Source: Lactiplantibacillus brownii | GTDB taxonomy: Bacteria > Bacillota > Bacilli > Lactobacillales > Lactobacillaceae | Direction of reading: 5' to 3' | NCBI RefSeq assembly: GCF_031085375.1 | Contig: NZ_JAVCWF010000001.1 | Span: 1,116,001-1,180,000 of the forward strand | DNA: 64,000 nt | In this document: positions 58,385-64,000 of the stretch, in pieces | How the letters are laid out: each line of letters opens with the position of its first letter | Position numbering within the stretch: position 1 is the first letter of the stretch | The notes under the pieces: generated by a model | Databases searched by the model: none | What the model was told of the DNA's origin: nothing | The model's input: only the letters and a program-made list of their open reading frames with translations | Position numbers and translations under genes: made by a program

Positions 58385-59872
58385 ATGAGTAAATCAACTC
58401 GGCGTCAATTATCAGCGAGCCTGTACTTAAACTACTTAGTACACGGCTTGGGCCTCATTATCTTAGCACAAAACATGCAGGCCTTGAGTCAGCATTGGCA
58501 AACCCCGATTGCGACAGTTTCATACGTAGTTTCAGGTGTGGGCATTGGTCGTTTGTTAGCATACTTTATTTTCGGTAGTCTATCCGATCGCTATGGTCGT
58601 AAAGTTTTTGTAAATATTGGCATGCTGAGCTACTTAATCTTTTTCGTAGGCATGGCGTTCGTGAAAAATATTCAGGTCGCCTACGCATTAGCGATGTTAG
58701 CCGGAATTGCGAATTCAGCGTTGGATTCAGGAACTTACACAACTTTCATCGAAATGGGCGGTAAACAAGGGTCGGCGAACATTTTATTGAAGGCCTTTAT
58801 CTCAGTTGGCGAATTCGTTTTGCCGTTACTGGTCGTGAGCCTTGAAGCCAAGCAATTGTGGTATGGCTGGTCCTTCATGTTACCGGCAGCCATTTTAATC
58901 GTTAACTTCTGGTTTCTTAATCGCCAAGCCTTTCCCGCTAAAAATCAAGCCGATGCCCAAACTGCGGAAACGGCTGCGGGGTTGTCCAAGCTGCGCCGCT
59001 GGTTAGCAACGATTGGTCTGGCCGGTTACGGTTACACTTCAATGGCCCTCATGATTTTATACACGCAATGGATCAGCTTGTTTGTCACTACGGAAATGGG
59101 CTACCACCAAGTCGTGGCACATTTACTCTTATCGCTTTACAGCATCGGTTCAATCACCGGCGTCTTAGTTATTTTCTTACTATTACGGTTAGGGTTAGCG
59201 GAAAAGCACTTGCTAATTCCGATGAATGTGATTTCGTTAGTGGCGTTGCTCGTTGTCAGTGAGACGCATTGGGCCTGGCTATCAATGCTGGCCTCGTTTA
59301 TATTCGGTTTCGCGGCGGCTGGTGGGGTGCTACAAGTTGGGGTGAACTTGTTACTCAAACTTTACCCACGGATCAAAGGGCGCATGACGGGGCTCTACTT
59401 CACTTGTGGGAGTGTTGCTTCGTTCACGATCCCACTGATCACCGGCTGGTTGTCCAAACAAAGTATTGGCGCTGCAATGCGTTTTGACTTAGTCATTGGT
59501 TTTGCTGGCTTGGCTTTGGTGCTCTTAACCGTGTGGGCACTGGGGCCTAGCCGATCATTAGCCCACGAGCGCCGGCAAATCAATCAGATTGATCAACAAA
59601 TCGTGAAATTACTCAATCAACGGTTTGAAACGGTGACCGTGATTGGTGAGTTAAAACAAGCTTCACAATTACCAGTTTTAGATGCTAAACGTGAAACAAT
59701 CGTTCTGGACCGCGTGGCATCACAGAGTCGAAAGGCAGCGCACACGCCATATCTACAAGCGATTTACCAAGCTATTATGGCCAATTCACGCGATTACCAA
59801 ACACAGCGCAACACGCAGGCAGCGGCTCAGCCAACGCCGAAGTCAACTAAGGAGGAACTTTCAAATGATTGA
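58385..59872 (+). CDS. MFS transporter fused to chorismate mutase domain
   Basis: ATG 58385 (AAGGAG eight bases upstream) gives 495 residues. Residues 1-385 form a 12-helix major-facilitator protein (GSLSDRYGRKVFVN is the loop 2-3 motif). From about residue 393 to 465 comes an AroQ-type chorismate mutase: RRQINQIDQQIVKLLNQRFETVTVIGELK, LDAKRETIVLDRV and YLQAIYQAIMANSRDYQ. The mutase converts chorismate to prephenate. The transporter substrate is unknown; an aromatic compound or shikimate is plausible. It is the first gene after the attenuator and overlaps aroC by eight bases. Confidence 0.85.
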   Translation: MSKSTRRQLSASLYLNYLVHGLGLIILAQNMQALSQHWQTPIATVSYVVSGVGIGRLLAYFIFGSLSDRYGRKVFVNIGMLSYLIFFVGMAFVKNIQVAYALAMLAGIANSALDSGTYTTFIEMGGKQGSANILLKAFISVGEFVLPLLVVSLEAKQLWYGWSFMLPAAILIVNFWFLNRQAFPAKNQADAQTAETAAGLSKLRRWLATIGLAGYGYTSMALMILYTQWISLFVTTEMGYHQVVAHLLLSLYSIGSITGVLVIFLLLRLGLAEKHLLIPMNVISLVALLVVSETHWAWLSMLASFIFGFAAAGGVLQVGVNLLLKLYPRIKGRMTGLYFTCGSVASFTIPLITGWLSKQSIGAAMRFDLVIGFAGLALVLLTVWALGPSRSLAHERRQINQIDQQIVKLLNQRFETVTVIGELKQASQLPVLDAKRETIVLDRVASQSRKAAHTPYLQAIYQAIMANSRDYQTQRNTQAAAQPTPKSTKEELSND

Positions 59873-61034
59873 TTACATGACTGCCGGGGAATCACATGGC
59901 CCGGAACTTACTGGGATCTTAACCGGCATACCGGCCGGATTAAAATTAGATATCGATGCCATTAATGCTGGCTTAACCGCTCGGCAAGGCGGCTTTGGCC
60001 GCGGTAATCGCCAACAGATCGAACATGACATGGTGACGATTACGGGTGGTTTACGGCATGGCGTGACCTTGGGATCGCCGATTGCGTTGACGATTCAAAA
60101 CCGGGATCATGCTCATTGGCAGCAGATTATGGACCCGGTCAGTCCCGCAACGCCTGAAAATACCTTGCGTCGGGTGACCCGACCACGACCAGGACACGCT
60201 GATTTGGTTGGTGGTATGAAATATGGTCATCGAGATCTGCGAAATGTGTTAGAGCGTTCCTCAGCACGTGAAACGGCGATGCGAGTGGCAATTGGTCAAA
60301 TTTGCAAGCAACTTTTAGCGCAATTAGAGATCCAATTAGTCGGTTATGTGCAACAAATTGGGGCCATTAAAGTGGACCCAGCGGATGAGTTAGATGTGGC
60401 TACCCTGACGCATGCCGTGGCACAAAACGACTTGCGTTTGGCAAGTTCAGATCAGGTCGCCGCAATCCATGAGTTGATTATGGCGACGAAAAAAGCTGGG
60501 GATACGCTTGGTGGTGTTATTCGAGTCGTGGCTGAGAACGTACCCGCGGGACTAGGCAGTTACACTAATTGGCAAACGAAACTTGATGGTCAGCTTGCTG
60601 CAGCGGTGATGGGTGTGAACGCAATGAAGGGGGTAGAAATTGGCGATGGCTTTGACGCGGCAGCCCATTACGGCAGTCAGGTCATGGACGAAATTGATTG
60701 GGATGCTGAAAATGGCTGGTCGCGGTTATCGAATCATTTGGGCGGTTTTGAAGGCGGGATGACCAATGGGATGCCAATTATTTTGAAAGCGGCGATGAAG
60801 CCCATCCCAACCTTATACAAACCGTTACAAAGTGTGGATATTCAAACCAAAGAGGTTAAGAAAGCCAGTGTGGAACGTTCCGATACCACGGCAATCGTGC
60901 CCGCTTCAATCGTGGTTGAAAGTGTGGTTGCGATTGAATTAGCTCGCGCAATCACGGCCACGTTTGATGGCAGTAATCTGACTCGATTGCAAGCCATGTT
61001 GAAGACATACCGCACTGAATTGCGGGATTATTAA
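59865..61034 (+). CDS. aroC: Chorismate synthase
   Basis: 389 residues from ATG 59865, nine bases after AAGGAGG, inside the end of the previous gene. Signatures MTAGESHGPELTGILTGIPAG, RQGGFGRGNRQQIEHD, RPGHADLVGGMKYGHRDLRNVLERSSARETA and the C-terminal RSDTTAIVPASIV are complete. It uses reduced FMN to make chorismate from EPSP. Longer in-frame extension upstream is out of place because it would sit inside the mutase coding sequence in another frame. Confidence 0.96.
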   Translation: MIDYMTAGESHGPELTGILTGIPAGLKLDIDAINAGLTARQGGFGRGNRQQIEHDMVTITGGLRHGVTLGSPIALTIQNRDHAHWQQIMDPVSPATPENTLRRVTRPRPGHADLVGGMKYGHRDLRNVLERSSARETAMRVAIGQICKQLLAQLEIQLVGYVQQIGAIKVDPADELDVATLTHAVAQNDLRLASSDQVAAIHELIMATKKAGDTLGGVIRVVAENVPAGLGSYTNWQTKLDGQLAAAVMGVNAMKGVEIGDGFDAAAHYGSQVMDEIDWDAENGWSRLSNHLGGFEGGMTNGMPIILKAAMKPIPTLYKPLQSVDIQTKEVKKASVERSDTTAIVPASIVVESVVAIELARAITATFDGSNLTRLQAMLKTYRTELRDY

Positions 61035-61035
61035 C

Positions 61036-61578
61036 ATGCGCTTGCATACCCTTGGACCCGCAGCTACGGATAGTTTTGCGGCCGCAATCACTTATCAGCA
61101 AGCACATCCGCAAAGCCACTTTGAACTCATTGGTCATCCGAGTTTTGAAACAATCTTAACGCATTTAGCGGCTTATGCGGGGGATTGGTTGCTTATTCCG
61201 GCGGCTTTTAAATCGACGACGTTGCAAGCCAGCTGGGGAGATGTGCATTACGCGTTACTGGCGCAATTAACGTTAAAGGATTGTTTCATCACGCAATTAG
61301 ACCCGCTAGTCGTGGTGCAACGGTTAGATGCCGATAATCGGATCGGTTACACACATGCCGCGACCGCCCAGTTGCTACAACGGATCGTGCAACCAGTGAC
61401 GATTCAGACGGCTAGTAGTAAGTACTTAGCGTATCAGGCTTATCAACAAAATCGCGCCGCTTATGTGTTGACTAATTTAAAAAATGTGACTTTAACGCCA
61501 CAAGAACGGCTTATCAAACAACTGGCACCTGCGATGGTGTGGTGTGTTTATCAAATTAATGAGGAGACAATTAAATGA
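61036..61578 (+). CDS. Prephenate dehydratase/BacA-like protein, no ACT domain
   Basis: 180 residues. LHTLGPAATDSFAAAITY mirrors the LGPxGTxSxxAA start of prephenate dehydratase. The layout LLIPAAFKS (for the PVENS-type segment), LKDCFITQLDPLVVVQ, SSKYLAYQAY and AAYVLTNLKN follows B. subtilis BacA (prephenate decarboxylase) closely. The catalytic TRF motif of true dehydratases and the ACT domain are absent. It may make phenylpyruvate or decarboxylate prephenate, or be regulatory. It starts one base after aroC and overlaps aroA by four. Confidence 0.6.
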   Translation: MRLHTLGPAATDSFAAAITYQQAHPQSHFELIGHPSFETILTHLAAYAGDWLLIPAAFKSTTLQASWGDVHYALLAQLTLKDCFITQLDPLVVVQRLDADNRIGYTHAATAQLLQRIVQPVTIQTASSKYLAYQAYQQNRAAYVLTNLKNVTLTPQERLIKQLAPAMVWCVYQINEETIK

Positions 61579-62882
61579 AAACATTAATCACGAGACCGGC
61601 AAGGGGTCTCCATGGCAGCTTGACTGTTCCGGGGGATAAGAGTATTTCCCATCGTAGTTTAATGATCGGCGCCATCAGTCATGGCATGACCACGATTCAG
61701 CATTTTTTGCCTGCGGCGGATTGTCTCTCGACCTTAACGGCGCTACAGCAGGTAGGTGTCCAAATCACGCGGCAAGCGACGACGGTTCAAGTCCAGGGGC
61801 GTGGCTTAACGGGACTCATTGCGCCAAAAAAAGCCTTACAAATGGGAAACGCAGGGACTGCGACCCGTTTGCTAATGGGGCTATTGGCCGGACAAGCCTT
61901 CGACAGTACGTTGATTGGTGATGCGTCGTTAAGTCAACGGCCGATGGCGCGAGTTAGCGAACCGTTACAAACGATGGGAGCTGAGCTGACGCTAACTGAC
62001 GGCCATTTGCCAGTGACGATTCATGGCCGGCCTTTACAGGGAACACATTACGATATGACGGTTGCCAGTGCGCAAGTTAAAAGTGCTTTGATCTTGGCAG
62101 CATTACAAGCAAAGACACCTAGCACGATCGTTGAACAGTTACCGACCAGAGACCATACGGAACGGTTACTCAACGCGTTTGGGGCCAAAATTACGACGGC
62201 CGTTGATCACCGCACGATTACCGTGCAACCGCAGCCGCAACTTCAGGGACAGACGGTGACGGTTCCAGGTGACCTGTCATAAGCAGCGTTTTTCATCACG
62301 GCCGCGAGTATCGTGCCGGGTTCGAAAATCACATTGAAACGGGTTGGACTTAATCCAACGCGCACAGGCTTACTCGATGTCTTAGCGCGAATGGGGGGCA
62401 AAATTGAGATTGAGCGTCTCCAAAATCCCGGCGAGCCATTGGGTAATCTAACCGTGACCGCGGCCAAATTACAGCCAATCGACCTTACGGCAGCCGATAT
62501 TCCTGCCGTGATTGACGAATTACCTTTAGTGGCACTGCTAGCTGCCACGGCCGACGGAGTGAGCCATATTAGTGGTGCTGGCGAATTACGCGTTAAGGAA
62601 ACGGATCGTATTAGCACTATTTGTACGGAATTGCGGAAGTTGGGTGTGGCGATTACGGCACAACCGGACGGCTTCATAATTGACGGTCGGCAACCTTGGC
62701 GGCTACAAACGACCCAGATGGACAGTCACGGTGACCATCGCATCGGGATGATGGTGGCGATTGCGGCGTTGAGATTAACGACTTCGTTACAATTAGCGCA
62801 AGCGACGGCGATTAATATCTCTTACCCAACGTTTTTTGAAGATCTTCGGCAATTACTGCCGGCAACGGAGGTCTTAGCATGA
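61575..62882 (+). pseudogene. aroA: 5-enolpyruvylshikimate-3-phosphate synthase interrupted by one stop codon
   Basis: The full frame is 435 codons, the expected AroA length, with PGDKSISHRSLMIGAIS, MGNAGTATRLLMGLLAG, VASAQVKSALILAAL and the second-half RVKETDRI and SHGDHRIGMM motifs. A TAA at 62280-62282 replaces one codon in VPGDLS-AAFFITAAS, where relatives have a second Ser that helps bind shikimate-3-phosphate. The frame continues unchanged after it. One base (TCA to TAA) explains the break. If real, the enzyme is truncated to 235 residues. GAGGAG precedes the ATG. Confidence 0.9.
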
Positions 62883-63976
62883 CACAAGTGGTCATTCATG
62901 GCTTAGGGCTGATTGGTTGCTCGTTAGCGCGAGCGATTAAATTGGGACATCCAGACGTCACTATTGTGGGCAGTGACGTTCAGCCAGCCAGTTTAAGTTA
63001 TGCGAAACAGCATCAATTCGTTGATGAAGTGACGACTGATTTCTCAAAGGCAGCGTTAGACGCAGAAGTGATCATTTTGGCAGGACCCGTTAGTGTGATT
63101 ACGGCTGATTTGGCTACTTTAGCGCAACTGACTTTAAAACCGAACGTTATCGTGACGGATGTTGGGAGTACGAAACAAACAGTGATGGCGGCAGCACAAC
63201 CGCTCCAGCAACAAGGCATCACGTTTATCGGCGGGCACCCGATGGCGGGATCGCATAAATCAGGTGTTGCAGCCGGCCGTGCAGATCTGTTTGAAAACGC
63301 CTTTTACTTTTTAGTTCCCGGAGTCGCGTCAAAAACTGCGGTAGCTCAATTGCAGGAATTGTTAGCGGCCACTAAAGTGAAATGGCTGACGGTGACGCCG
63401 AGACAGCATGATCGTTTGGTGGGGCAATTGAGCCATTTGCCACATGTGGTCGCCGCCGCGTTGGTGAATCAAACGCAATTAGCGTTAGCCGATTCACCCA
63501 TGGGACTACGTTTAGCCGCGGGAGGTTTCAAAAGTGTTACCCGGATTGCGTCATCAGATCCGACGATGTGGACCGCCATTCTATTGAACAATCCAACGGT
63601 AGTGGTCAGTCAATTGCAGGCGTTCAGCGCTGAATTGGCGACGGTCACTACGGCGATTGAAGCCGGCGATGGGCAAGCGTTAACCGAATTTTTTACGGCC
63701 GCCAAAACGACACGGGATCATTTAGGACCCGAACATTTAGGCAGTTTACCAAACTTTTACGATTTATTTATCAATATTCCGGATCGAGCGGGGGCGATTG
63801 CGGCGGTGACGCAGCGTTTAGCTCAGGCAAATTTAAGTTTAGTCAATATTCATATTTTAGAGATTCGTGAAGAAGTGGATGGGGTGCTACAGCTGACTTT
63901 TGGCAACGCTGCGACCCATGATGCTGCGGTGGCGTTGTTAGCTGCCGCCGACTATCAGATTGTGAGGAAACGTTAA
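62879..63976 (+). CDS. tyrA: Prephenate dehydrogenase with ACT domain
   Basis: 365 residues. NAD site HGLGLIGCSLARAI, GGHPMAGSHKSGV, the catalytic His region SHLPHVVAAAL and substrate Arg region FKSVTRIASSDPTMW are intact. A C-terminal ACT domain (FINIPDRAGAIAAVTQRLAQANLSLVNIHIL, about residues 292-365) probably senses tyrosine. It converts prephenate to 4-hydroxyphenylpyruvate. The start overlaps the aroA end by four bases. Confidence 0.95.
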   Translation: MTQVVIHGLGLIGCSLARAIKLGHPDVTIVGSDVQPASLSYAKQHQFVDEVTTDFSKAALDAEVIILAGPVSVITADLATLAQLTLKPNVIVTDVGSTKQTVMAAAQPLQQQGITFIGGHPMAGSHKSGVAAGRADLFENAFYFLVPGVASKTAVAQLQELLAATKVKWLTVTPRQHDRLVGQLSHLPHVVAAALVNQTQLALADSPMGLRLAAGGFKSVTRIASSDPTMWTAILLNNPTVVVSQLQAFSAELATVTTAIEAGDGQALTEFFTAAKTTRDHLGPEHLGSLPNFYDLFINIPDRAGAIAAVTQRLAQANLSLVNIHILEIREEVDGVLQLTFGNAATHDAAVALLAAADYQIVRKR

Positions 63977-64000
63977 TGGAAGCAATTTTAATTGGATTTA
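63976..64000 (+). CDS. aroK: Shikimate kinase, N-terminal fragment at window edge
   Basis: Eight codons are visible (MEAILIGF), matching the start of AroK proteins, which continue into a GxxGxGKS loop. It overlaps the tyrA stop by one base (TAATG), so it belongs to the operon. Assignment rests on context and eight residues. Confidence 0.6.

Noticed and set aside
59682..59864. Upstream in-frame extension of aroC
   Set aside because: It lies inside the mutase domain coding sequence in another frame; the ATG at 59865 has a perfect ribosome site and the known N-terminus.

Overview
The window looks like chromosomal DNA of a Lactiplantibacillus species (Lactobacillus plantarum group). The basis is the 16S rRNA, the rrn operon with tRNA-Ile and tRNA-Ala in its spacer, an L-2-hydroxyisocaproate dehydrogenase, a CtsR-type clpE, a WxL surface-protein cluster, and the gene order oppABCDF ... 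clpE ... ptsHI ... glycolipid synthases ... ltaS. From memory, several variable 16S positions differ from L. plantarum itself, so a sister species is more likely. That is recollection, not a search.

Layout. 1-3.6 kb: two small paralogous genes and an alternative sigma factor on the minus strand, divergent from a ComK-like gene, recX and ntdP. 3.6-4.7 kb: an intact IS982-type element with a 6-bp target duplication. 4.7-5.2 kb: the first copy of a ~435-bp non-coding repeat with two RNA-like multi-helix modules (second copy at 26.95-27.39 kb). 5.2-18.8 kb: a MutS2-like ATPase with a short leader ORF, small regulators, L-HicDH, an AI-2E-family permease, prfC, a GRP sugar transporter, two surface-type repeat proteins, a LysR regulator and a TauE/DUF1634 pair. 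19-25.2 kb: oligopeptide transporter oppABCDF. 25.3-26.9 kb: a TetR/NmrA divergent pair around a perfect long inverted repeat. 28.4-32.3 kb: WxL-type surface cluster. 32.5-37.5 kb: clpE with a CtsR site, then ptsHI. 37.7-39.5 kb: an AT-rich AAA-ATPase/RloB pair resembling the AbiL phage-defence system. 39.8-48.3 kb: envelope genes (two glycolipid glycosyltransferases, flippase-like protein, DacA, ltaS) plus an aminotransferase and a YkuJ-family gene. 49.2-55.4 kb: rrn operon and a trailing tRNA cluster. 55.5-57.8 kb: kinase-like, GNAT and phosphoesterase genes.

57.9-64 kb: aromatic amino acid operon. A Tyr/Phe-rich leader peptide precedes a relay of mutually exclusive helices ending in an intrinsic terminator. 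It is followed by an MFS-chorismate mutase fusion, aroC, a small prephenate dehydratase/BacA-like gene, aroA (interrupted by one in-frame TAA), tyrA and the start of aroK.

The most interesting signals are the aromatic leader-peptide attenuator, the two-module structured repeat, the transporter-mutase fusion beside an aroA nonsense codon, the sigma factor followed by two genes with duplicated promoter-plus-palindrome blocks, and the AbiL-like island.
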